A stretch of DNA of 37,962 bases from JAFARZ01 sp035651595 (lineage in GTDB: Bacteria; Actinomycetota; Actinomycetes; Streptosporangiales; Streptosporangiaceae), in the NCBI GenBank assembly GCA_035651595.1, contig DASRFJ010000006.1, positions 1-37,962 on the forward strand. Direction: 5' to 3'. Below, piece after piece: positions 31,612 to 37,962 of the stretch (positions are counted from its first letter, which is position 1; every line of letters begins with the position of its first letter). The translations under genes were made by a program, and so were the position numbers. Below the pieces are notes generated by a model. It was given only the letters and a program-made list of their open reading frames with translations. It was not told the DNA's origin and made no database searches.

Positions 31612-34278
31612 ATGCTAGCGGGATCCGCCGGCACGGCGGCGCGTGACGCGCTCGATCTGGTCCCCGCCGACCCGCGTCGGGCCGCGCTCCAGGCTGGGCG
31701 CGCGCTCCAGCTCGCCGAGCGCGAGCGCGATCTGGCGGCACAGTCCCTCGCGCACCGGGCACTCGGGCTCGCCGCTCGCGAGGTCGGCGACCTGACCGCG
31801 GCGCTGACGGCGCTGCGGGCCGCGGTCCGGGTAGCCGAGCGCGGCGAGCTGCCGGTTCTTGCCGCGCAGGCGCGGATGAGCCGGGCCTTCGTGCTGCTGT
31901 CCCAGGGAAAGGTGCGGGTGGCCATCCGCGACGCGGAATCCTCCGTCGCCGACCTGCGCGGCGCTGACCGGGCGCGCGCCCTCGCCCAGTACGGGCTGAT
32001 CCTCCAGCGTGCCGGGCACCTGGATCACGCGCTGGCGGTGTACGCCCCGGCGCTGTCCGCGCTCCGGCGGCACCGGGACAAGCTCTGGGAGGCGCGGCTG
32101 CGCAACAACCGCGGCATCCTGTACCGGTACCGCGGCCAGCTCCGCCGCGCGAAGGCGGACATCACCCGGGCCGAGCAGCTCTACGCGACGCTCCAGCTGC
32201 CCCGGGCGCAGGCCGGGGCACGGTGGAACCTGGGCGTCGTCGAGGGCACGATGGGTGACATCCCCGCCGCGCTGGATGCCCTGGACGCCGCGGCGGATGC
32301 GTTCAGGAAGGCGGACGTGCCGGCCGCCGCCCTGCTGCTCGACCAGGGTGAGGTGCTGCTGTCGGCCGGCCTGGCGCACGAGGGGCTGGAGACGGTCAGC
32401 GCCGCAGTGGCCGAGCTGTCCAAGCGCGGTCAGCACGCCGATCTCGCCGAGGCCCGCCTGCTGCTCGCCCGCGCCAGGCTCGCGGCCGGCGAACCCGGCG
32501 CCGCCGCGGCCGACGCCGGTGCGGCGCGGCAGAGCTTCGCCCGTCAGCACCGGCCGAGCTGGTCGGCCATGGCACAGTACGTCGAGGTGCACGCGATGTG
32601 GGCGGCGGGTGACCGGTCGGAGCGGCTGCTGCGCGCCGCGCTGCGCACCGCTACCCGGCTGTCCGCGACCGGCTGGACCACGGCGGCGCTGGACATCCGC
32701 CTGCTGGCGGGCCGGATCGCCACCGACGTGGGCCGCCTGGCGGTCGCGGACGCGCAGCTCAGGACAGCCGCCAGGGCTCGGCGGTCGGTCCAGCTCGACC
32801 AGCGTGCCCGGGCCTGGTACGCGCTGGCGCTGCTGCGGCACCGCAACGGCGATCAGCGCGGCGCCTACCGCGCGGTCTGCGCCGGACTCGACGCCGCCGA
32901 GCAGCACCGCGCCCTCCTTGGCGCGACCGAACTGCGCGTCCAGGTGGCCGGGCAGGTCGCGGACCTGGCCGCGCTTGGCGTGGATCTCGCGCTGGCGCAT
33001 CGGGATCCCGGGCGGGTGCTGCGGTCCGCCGAGCGGCACCGCGCGGCCACCCTGCGGCTGCGACCGGTGCTGCCGCCGGCGGATGAAGGGCTGGCCGATC
33101 TGCTGGCGCGGCTGCGAGTGGCCGCGGCAGAGGCGGAGCGCGCCCAGCTGAACGAAGCCGCGGCTCGCCCGCTGCGCCGACGGCAGCGTGCGCTGGAAGA
33201 CGAACTCCGCCGTCGGCTGCGGCATTCGCGTGGCGCCCCGGCGCCGTTGCCGCCGTCGGCCGCCGGCACCAGCCATCTGGCCGCGGACCTGGCGGCCGCG
33301 CTCGGCGACCGGGTTCTCATCGAGTACCTGGAGCGGGCCGGCCGGATGTACGCGGTGGTGCTGCGGGACGGCGCCGCGACGCTCCGGGCGCTCGAACCGG
33401 CCGCAGGCCCCGCGACGATCGCCGCGGAGCTCGAGTCGCTCAGGTTCGCCTGGCACCGCACGGTCACCGGCCATGGCTCGGACACCTCGTTGCGCGCCGC
33501 GGCCAGCCTGGTGACGCACGCCGCGGCCCGGCTGGACGACATGCTGCTTCGGCCGCTGGCACCGCTGCCGGACGGGCGTCCGCTGGTGCTGGTACCGACC
33601 GGGCAACTCCAGTCGGTGCCGTGGCTGATGCTGCCCGGCTGCGCCGGGCGCTCGGTCACCGTGGCCCCGTCGGCGGCGACCTGGCTGGCCGCGGCCGGAG
33701 GCCCAGGCAAGTCCGGCACCGCGGCCGCTCGCCCCCCCGGCGGCTCCGCCGGACACGCGGTGCTTGTCGCCGGTCCGGGTCTGCCCGGTGCGGCGCGGGA
33801 GGTGGCCGCGCTGTCCGCGCTGTATCCGGACGCGCGGGTCCTCACCGGGCCTGACGCCACGGTCGGCGCGACGCTGCGGGCACTGGACGGCGCGGCCATC
33901 GCCCACATCGCCGCACACGGGCGCTTCCGTGAGGATAACCCGCTGTTCTCGGCGCTCATGCTGGCCGACGGCCCGCTGACCGTCTATGACCTGGAACGGC
34001 TCGGCGCCGCCCCCGCCGCGATCATGCTGGCCGCGTGCGACTCCGCGATGTCACCGGTGCGGCCGGGCGACGAGATGACCGGCCTAGCCGCCGCGCTGCT
34101 CGCCGTCGGCACCCGCACCGTCGTCGCCCCGCTGCTGCCGGTCCCGGACGATACCGGCGGTGCCCCCGCCCATACCTGGCACCGCCTGGTCAGGCAGGGA
34201 ACAGCGCCCGCCGCCGCGCTCTGCGTCGCGGCACGGGACGAGGCGGCGACGGCGCTGATCTGTCTAGGCTTCGGCTGA
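31612..34278 (+). CDS. TPR-CHAT domain protease (caspase-like)
   Basis: An 888-residue cytoplasmic protein starting 2 bp after the previous stop. Residues about 15-520 form an array of TPR-like helical hairpins (for example AHRALGLAAREVGDLTAALT, ALAQYGLILQRAGHLDHAL, ARWNLGVVEGTMGDIPAAL). A coiled, Arg/Glu-rich linker covers about 500-545. The CHAT peptidase domain is about residues 560-885. The His/Cys dyad is intact: His769 in HIAAHGRF and Cys809 in MLAACDSAM. CHAT proteins are clan CD cysteine proteases related to caspases and separase; TPR-CHAT proteins include the Craspase protease. The target is unknown. A Gly/Pro linker (about 703-720) overlies a CCGGCGG/CCGCCGG hairpin. The last 15 bp overlap the convergent subtilisin gene. 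Confidence 0.9.
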   Translation: MLAGSAGTAARDALDLVPADPRRAALQAGRALQLAERERDLAAQSLAHRALGLAAREVGDLTAALTALRAAVRVAERGELPVLAAQARMSRAFVLLSQGKVRVAIRDAESSVADLRGADRARALAQYGLILQRAGHLDHALAVYAPALSALRRHRDKLWEARLRNNRGILYRYRGQLRRAKADITRAEQLYATLQLPRAQAGARWNLGVVEGTMGDIPAALDALDAAADAFRKADVPAAALLLDQGEVLLSAGLAHEGLETVSAAVAELSKRGQHADLAEARLLLARARLAAGEPGAAAADAGAARQSFARQHRPSWSAMAQYVEVHAMWAAGDRSERLLRAALRTATRLSATGWTTAALDIRLLAGRIATDVGRLAVADAQLRTAARARRSVQLDQRARAWYALALLRHRNGDQRGAYRAVCAGLDAAEQHRALLGATELRVQVAGQVADLAALGVDLALAHRDPGRVLRSAERHRAATLRLRPVLPPADEGLADLLARLRVAAAEAERAQLNEAAARPLRRRQRALEDELRRRLRHSRGAPAPLPPSAAGTSHLAADLAAALGDRVLIEYLERAGRMYAVVLRDGAATLRALEPAAGPATIAAELESLRFAWHRTVTGHGSDTSLRAAASLVTHAAARLDDMLLRPLAPLPDGRPLVLVPTGQLQSVPWLMLPGCAGRSVTVAPSAATWLAAAGGPGKSGTAAARPPGGSAGHAVLVAGPGLPGAAREVAALSALYPDARVLTGPDATVGATLRALDGAAIAHIAAHGRFREDNPLFSALMLADGPLTVYDLERLGAAPAAIMLAACDSAMSPVRPGDEMTGLAAALLAVGTRTVVAPLLPVPDDTGGAPAHTWHRLVRQGTAPAAALCVAARDEAATALICLGFG

Positions 34279-35481
34279 TTCGCGCACCACCTCGCAGTCG
34301 GCCACGCCGGGTTCCGGAATGATCACCGGCCCCAGGCGGGCCCTGCCGACCGCGGACGCCAGCACGGCGTCGGCCGCGGCGGCTGCCGTGCCGGCGGCCT
34401 TGATCTGGTTCGCGATCAGCGCCGCGAGCTGCGGCGCCGCGAACGAGGTGCCGTTCCAGCAGGCGGTCCCGTGCATCGGCCGCGGCAGTGGATCCGAGGG
34501 CCGCTTCCAGATGCCCTGGAGGTACGTGCTGCGGATGCGCGTGCCCGGCAGCCAGACCCGCACCCACGGCCCGTAGTTGCTGAAGTGCGCGCGGCGCGGC
34601 CGCCCGCGGTGGATGTCGACGGCGCCCACCGAGAGCACGCCTTCGGTCGCGGCCGGGTAGAACGGCCGTGCCTTGTTGTTGTTGCCGGCCGCCGCGACGA
34701 CCGCGGTACCGGCCGGCAGCGCGGCGATCGCGGCGGTCGACGCCACCGGCGGCTGGTCGTCGGCGGTGTAGCCGCCGAGCGAGAGGTTGATCACCGGTGC
34801 GTCCGCCCGGCCGAGGGCCAGCGCCGTCGTGGCGTCGTCGCCCACCCCGGCGGGGTCGAGCACCTTCACCTGCCGGATCCGGGCCGACGGCGCGATGCGC
34901 ATGATGATGCCGTCGATGAACGTGCCGTGCCCGCCTTCCGAGGTCAGGTACCCGTCGGCGCCGACCGGCGCTTCGACGTCCGCCGCCGTGTAGCGGACCC
35001 GCCAGGCCAGGCCCTTGTGCAGGGCCGGAACCTCCGGGTCGTAGCCGGTGTCGAGCACCGCGACCAGCACCGGCACATCCTCCGGTTCCGCGTACGGATC
35101 CTCGTCGAGCGCCATCGCGTCGTGCGGCTCGCCGGCCGGGCCGCCGTGATAGTCCGGCGGCGGCGGGCCTTCCCCGCAGAACACGTGGTTCGGCGCCACC
35201 CCGCGGCCGCGGAATTCGTCGACGATCCCGGGGATGTGCACGCGCGGGGGCATCAGGAACGCCAGCACCGGCAGCTTGGCGCGGGCGAACTCCTCGGTCA
35301 GCTTCGGGTCCTCGACCGCGCCCCGTTCGGCCAGGCCCTTGATGACGCTGCCAACCTGAGGCGTCTGACTCACCAGAATCTGCCGCGGGCGGTACAGATA
35401 ACCCGGACCCTCCAGGACGTCTTGCGGCTCGCGTCGTTCGCACAGTTCCGCGTGGCGGTCACGTGCCCAGTCGCTGCTCAT
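34264..35481 (-). CDS. S8 family serine peptidase (subtilisin-like), apparently intracellular
   Basis: 405 residues. The ATG at 35481 is preceded by GGAGGAGGAG; an in-frame start 26 codons upstream lacks such a site. Residues 1-130 are an unassigned N-terminal region (MSSDWARDRHAELCERREP; it could be a propeptide-like or docking part). The subtilase domain follows with Asp144 (VLDTGYDP), His185 (GGHGTFIDG), the oxyanion Asn267 (AAAGNNN) and Ser346 (WNGTSFAAP), so the triad is complete. No signal peptide, sortase signal or membrane helix is seen, so it should act in the cytoplasm, unlike most actinobacterial subtilisins. It converges on the TPR-CHAT gene with a 15-bp overlap. Confidence 0.9.
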   Translation of the reverse strand: MSSDWARDRHAELCERREPQDVLEGPGYLYRPRQILVSQTPQVGSVIKGLAERGAVEDPKLTEEFARAKLPVLAFLMPPRVHIPGIVDEFRGRGVAPNHVFCGEGPPPPDYHGGPAGEPHDAMALDEDPYAEPEDVPVLVAVLDTGYDPEVPALHKGLAWRVRYTAADVEAPVGADGYLTSEGGHGTFIDGIIMRIAPSARIRQVKVLDPAGVGDDATTALALGRADAPVINLSLGGYTADDQPPVASTAAIAALPAGTAVVAAAGNNNKARPFYPAATEGVLSVGAVDIHRGRPRRAHFSNYGPWVRVWLPGTRIRSTYLQGIWKRPSDPLPRPMHGTACWNGTSFAAPQLAALIANQIKAAGTAAAAADAVLASAVGRARLGPVIIPEPGVADCEVVRESAEA

Positions 35482-35618
35482 GCCTCGCTCCTCCTCCACT
35501 CGTGCGTTCACTTGCCAGAGCAGCACCGCGCCGTTCTGATACACGAACCGGCCTGGCATGCTGGCGTGGTGGGTGCTCGGAGGTCACGCCACTGTCGTTC
35601 TGATGAAAAAGGGGTTTA

Positions 35619-36224
35619 ATGGGGTTCGCCGGTTTTGACCTTGATATGACGCTGATCGACTCGCGGCCCGCGATCATGGCGGCGTTCGCGGAGGTCGCCC
35701 GCGAGACGGGGGTGGCGATCGACCTCGCGGCGGTGGACAGCCGGCTCGGGGTCAAGCTCGAAGACGAGATGACATACTGGTTCCCGGCAGAGGAGCAGGT
35801 CGCCGCCCTGGCCAGCTACCGGCGGCACTACGTGCGGCTGGCGGCCGAGCACACCGAGGCGCTGCCGGGCGCCGCGGCAGCGCTGGCCGCGGTGCGCGCC
35901 GCGGGGGACCGGGTCGTGATCATCACCGCCAAGCACCCCGTCTCGGTGGAGCCGAGCCTGCGCGCCGCCGGGCTGACCGCGGACGAGCTGTACACCCACG
36001 TGTTCGGACCGGAGAAGGCCGAGGTGCTGCGCAGGCTGTCCGCGGTCGTCTATGTGGGGGACAGCCCGCCGGACATGGCGGCCGCGGCCGCCGCGGGGGT
36101 ACGCGCGGTCGGGGTCAGCACCGGATCGTTCGGGGACCGGGCACTCTACGAGGCCGGCGCGGACGTCGTGCTGGACTCGCTGACCGGCTTCCCGTCGTGG
36201 TACAGGGCGCTGGCCACCGCGTAG
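35619..36224 (+). CDS. HAD-superfamily phosphatase (phosphoglycolate phosphatase-like)
   Basis: 201 residues with all four HAD motifs: Asp7 and Asp9 (FDLDMTL), Thr103 (IITAKH), Lys133 (GPEKAEVL) and GDSPPD (147-152). The helical cap lies at about 15-80, as in C1-type phosphatases. It likely hydrolyses a small phosphorylated metabolite; which one cannot be inferred. The ATG follows AAAAAGGGG. The gene is divergent from the subtilisin, with 137 bp between, and its last 79 bp overlap the 3' end of the minus-strand HEAGH-peptidase gene. Confidence 0.9.
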   Translation: MGFAGFDLDMTLIDSRPAIMAAFAEVARETGVAIDLAAVDSRLGVKLEDEMTYWFPAEEQVAALASYRRHYVRLAAEHTEALPGAAAALAAVRAAGDRVVIITAKHPVSVEPSLRAAGLTADELYTHVFGPEKAEVLRRLSAVVYVGDSPPDMAAAAAAGVRAVGVSTGSFGDRALYEAGADVVLDSLTGFPSWYRALATA

Positions 36225-36784
36225 GGGATCGGCCGGGGATGCACCAGCAGCGCCCTGGCGACGTGCCGGATCTGGAGCCGCAGCGGAGTGAGGACCTGCT
36301 CGGCGCGGCGCCACGCAATTTGCTCATCGGTGCTGATGCTGTCCCTGAAGTGCTTGGCGTCGCCGCCGTCGGCGCGCCAGGACTTCAGGAACGCGCGCAG
36401 GTCGGCGTCGTTCTCCAGCATCGTCCAGCCGCGCAGCCGCTCCGCGATCTGCCCGGCCGCGTCGATCACGAACGCGTCCGGGCCGTCCGCGCGGATCGAG
36501 TGCACCCGGCCCGCGCCGGTGGTGCCCTGGCGGATGCTGGCCGAGCTGAACGTCGCGCCGGTGGCGAGCGCGGCGACGACGTGGCCCGCCTCATGCCAGG
36601 CAGTCACCACCGCCGCAGTGCGGGCCGGCCGGTACGTCGCCGCGTAGCCGCCGTCGTAGCGCTGCCGGATCCACTCGTCGTGCACGATCGACTCGTCGTC
36701 ATAGCGGACGAGCCGGGTAAGCTCTTGCCTGATTTCGTCGAGCTGGCGCTGCCGGGCCGGCGTCATCAGCGTCATCGGGGTCAT
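36146..36784 (-). CDS. Stand-alone M41-like (FtsH-type) zinc metallopeptidase domain protein
   Basis: 212 residues. The zinc motif HEAGH is at 64-68 in VTAWHEAGHVVAALATGA, followed by a pattern like the FtsH peptidase domain: IDAAGQIAERL, then ENDADL with an Asp that could be the third ligand. There is no AAA+ ATPase domain and no membrane helix. Start choice: the ATG at 36784 overlaps the upstream VOC gene stop by 4 bp, favouring translational coupling; ATGs three and six codons later are possible. Substrate and role are unknown. The C-terminal 26 codons are antisense to the HAD gene, an unusually long convergent overlap. Confidence 0.75.
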   Translation of the reverse strand: MTPMTLMTPARQRQLDEIRQELTRLVRYDDESIVHDEWIRQRYDGGYAATYRPARTAAVVTAWHEAGHVVAALATGATFSSASIRQGTTGAGRVHSIRADGPDAFVIDAAGQIAERLRGWTMLENDADLRAFLKSWRADGGDAKHFRDSISTDEQIAWRRAEQVLTPLRLQIRHVARALLVHPRPIPYAVASALYHDGKPVSESSTTSAPAS

Positions 36785-37518
36785 CGGGGTCTGAGCAGGC
36801 AGAACTCGTTCCCCTCCGGATCGGCGAAGACCTGCCAGGTGACCTCGCCCTGGCCGATGTCCACCGGCACCGCGCCGGCCTCGCGCAGCCGGGCGGCGGC
36901 CTCTGCCTGGTCCTCGCCCGGCTCCGGCGCGACGTCCAGGTGGATCCGGTTCTTCACGGTTTTCTTGTCCGGCACCTTGAGCAGCACCAGGAACGGGCCG
37001 GTGCCGTGCGGCGAGCGCAGGACGATGAGCTCGTCGTTCTGCTTGACGCGGTCCCAGCCGGTGGCGAGCTGCCACACGCCGACCACGGCCTTGGGGTCCT
37101 CGCAGTCTATGACGATGTACCCGTACCGGCCGGTCGAGGCGAAACCGGAGCCGGGGGAGAGGACGCAGAACTCGTTGCCTTCGGGGTCGGCGAGCACGAC
37201 CCACGGCACGTCGCCCTGGCCGATGTCGACGCGGGTGGCACCCAGCGCGAGCAGCCGCTCGACCTCGGCGCGCTGGTCTGCCTCGGATTCGGTGGCCAGG
37301 TCCAGGTGGACGCGGTTCTTGACGGTCTTCGGCTCCGGGACCGGCAGGAACACCAGCGGGATCGTCTCCGGACTGGGATAGGTGTAGCCGGGCGGCTCGA
37401 TGCCCACCTCCTCCGGCTCTTCTTCGGTCACCTCCCAGCCGAAGACGGCCGTCCAGAACCTCGCGATCCTGGACGGGTCGGCGGAATCGACGGCGAGGTG
37501 CACGAGGCGGGTGGGCAT
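36781..37518 (-). CDS. Tandem VOC (glyoxalase-like) domain protein
   Basis: 245 residues made of two homologous VOC modules of the Glyoxalase_6-like type. Each half has KTVKNR(V/I)HLD(L/V), a VDIGQG(D/E)V turn and FADPEGNEFC or LADPEGNEFC near its end, at about 67-118 and 184-242. This internal duplication makes the usual paired VOC fold within one chain. Such proteins may bind or modify small electrophiles or antibiotics, but no substrate can be read from the sequence. It starts at an ATG (MPTRLVHLAVDSADPSRIA) with a weak ribosome site and ends overlapping the HEAGH-peptidase gene. Confidence 0.9.
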   Translation of the reverse strand: MPTRLVHLAVDSADPSRIARFWTAVFGWEVTEEEPEEVGIEPPGYTYPSPETIPLVFLPVPEPKTVKNRVHLDLATESEADQRAEVERLLALGATRVDIGQGDVPWVVLADPEGNEFCVLSPGSGFASTGRYGYIVIDCEDPKAVVGVWQLATGWDRVKQNDELIVLRSPHGTGPFLVLLKVPDKKTVKNRIHLDVAPEPGEDQAEAAARLREAGAVPVDIGQGEVTWQVFADPEGNEFCLLRPR

Positions 37519-37539
37519 GCGGTCAGCCTATCCAGCTCG

Positions 37540-37669
37540 GGTTCAGGGCCAGCCGGCGGCGGGCGCCGGGGGGCGCGGCGAGCAGTACCTGCTGGCCGCG
37601 CGGATGACGCTCAGCGTGCCGGAGCGGCACTACCTCGAGTCGCGAGCGAGCCGCGCATCGACGGGTTAG
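37540..37669 (+). pseudogene. Possible remnant of an ECF sigma factor C-terminus
   Basis: In the 158-bp gap between the VOC gene and the HNH gene, one frame reads EQYLLAARMTLSVPERHYLE followed by SRASRASTG and a stop. The spacing of Ala/Leu and the PERxYLExRA ending resemble the C-terminus of DUF6596-type (ECF42-like) sigma factors, whose tails end in NPAERRFLERR-like motifs. There is no start and no upstream homologous sequence, so if real it is only a decayed 3' end. Recognition is weak. Confidence 0.25.
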
Positions 37670-37676
37670 CCGAGGT

Positions 37677-37962
37677 CTATCCGGACCGGGCCCTAGTGGT
37701 CCTGGTGAGCCCGCTGGGGCTGACCCAGGTCAGCACGCCGGGCTCCACATGTTCGACTTTCCACCCCTGAGCTTGCTTGATCTGATGGTGTGCGCGGCAC
37801 AGCGGCGCGAGGTTGCATTCGCACGTCAGTCCACCGTCCTCCCAGGGGATGGTGTGGTCCACATCGCAGGCGGCTGCGGGCTGGACGCAGCCGGGCGCGG
37901 CGCACCGGGTGTTCCTGGCCTGGACCAGGTGGCGGAGCTTGCGGCTGGGCGTGTAGGTCGGC
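37677..37962 (-). CDS. HNH endonuclease domain protein, DUF222/13E12 type (5' end beyond window)
   Basis: The 3' part of a gene entering from the right edge. The frame is open to the last bases. It encodes PSRKLRHLVQARNTRCAAPG, then CVQPAAACDVDHTIPWEDGG and NLAPLCRAHHQIKQ, which is the HNH nuclease fold with zinc-binding Cys and the catalytic His of DHTIPW. This ending is typical of DUF222-HNH proteins, which are multicopy in actinobacterial genomes and often lie in variable regions. About 300 or more N-terminal residues are missing from the window. The last residues after VLTWVSPSG are variable. Confidence 0.88.
   Translation of the reverse strand, partial: PTYTPSRKLRHLVQARNTRCAAPGCVQPAAACDVDHTIPWEDGGLTCECNLAPLCRAHHQIKQAQGWKVEHVEPGVLTWVSPSGLTRTTRARSG

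Noticed and set aside
31615..33918. A 767-codon open frame on the minus strand
   Set aside because: Antisense to the TPR-CHAT gene; no recognisable motif and Arg/Gly/Gln-rich composition typical of shadows.

Overview
The window looks like a contiguous chromosomal segment of a high-GC, filamentous-type actinomycete. GC is about 70% by eye, third codon positions are mostly G or C, GTG starts are frequent, and many genes are joined by 4-bp ATGA or GTGA overlaps. The gene order pdxS-pdxT-yebC-ruvCAB-yajC-secDF-apt-rel and, further on, hisS-aspS, rarA-alaS-ruvX-mltG-aroE is classic actinobacterial core synteny. I cannot fix the genus. A Streptosporangiales-like lineage is an impression only.

Layout. 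1-2241: PLP synthase (pdxS, truncated by the window edge, and pdxT) and yebC. 2271-4732: two tandem Eis-type acetyltransferases wedged between yebC and ruvC. 4791-7043: ruvC, ruvA and ruvB (Holliday junction processing). 7190-10863: yajC, secD and secF (Sec translocon accessory complex). 10866-13828: apt and a bifunctional (p)ppGpp synthetase/hydrolase. 13981-16126, minus strand: a coiled-coil DUF349 protein and a membrane-anchored cyclophilin. 16300-20189: a metallo-beta-lactamase-fold hydrolase, hisS and aspS. 20260-21952: an ECF sigma factor of the SigE type with an overlapping cysteine-rich single-pass membrane protein. 22249-29915: rarA, two small envelope-associated proteins, alaS, ruvX, mltG and aroE.

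30067-37962 is accessory in character. Its main element is a locus with a small beta-rich protein, a sigma-70/ECF-like factor, a 160-residue two-part protein, an 888-residue TPR-CHAT (caspase-like) protease with an intact His/Cys dyad, and a convergent intracellular subtilisin with an intact Asp/His/Ser triad. Two proteases next to a sigma factor and a possible sigma partner suggest a proteolytic signalling or stress/defence cascade. This is inference by analogy with TPR-CHAT systems such as Craspase. Downstream lie a HAD phosphatase, a stand-alone FtsH-peptidase-like (HEAGH) protein coupled to a tandem VOC-domain protein, a possible sigma-factor remnant, and the 3' part of a DUF222/HNH endonuclease gene cut by the window edge.

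Two repeat families stand out. An 82-bp nested palindrome (AACGTGG...CCACGTT) occurs twice between genes, in opposite orientations. A G/C-run hairpin repeat of about 33-39 bp is inserted in frame, in tandem, in an Eis gene and in the metallo-beta-lactamase gene. No tRNA, rRNA, CRISPR array or insertion sequence was recognised, and no gap between genes exceeds 300 bp.
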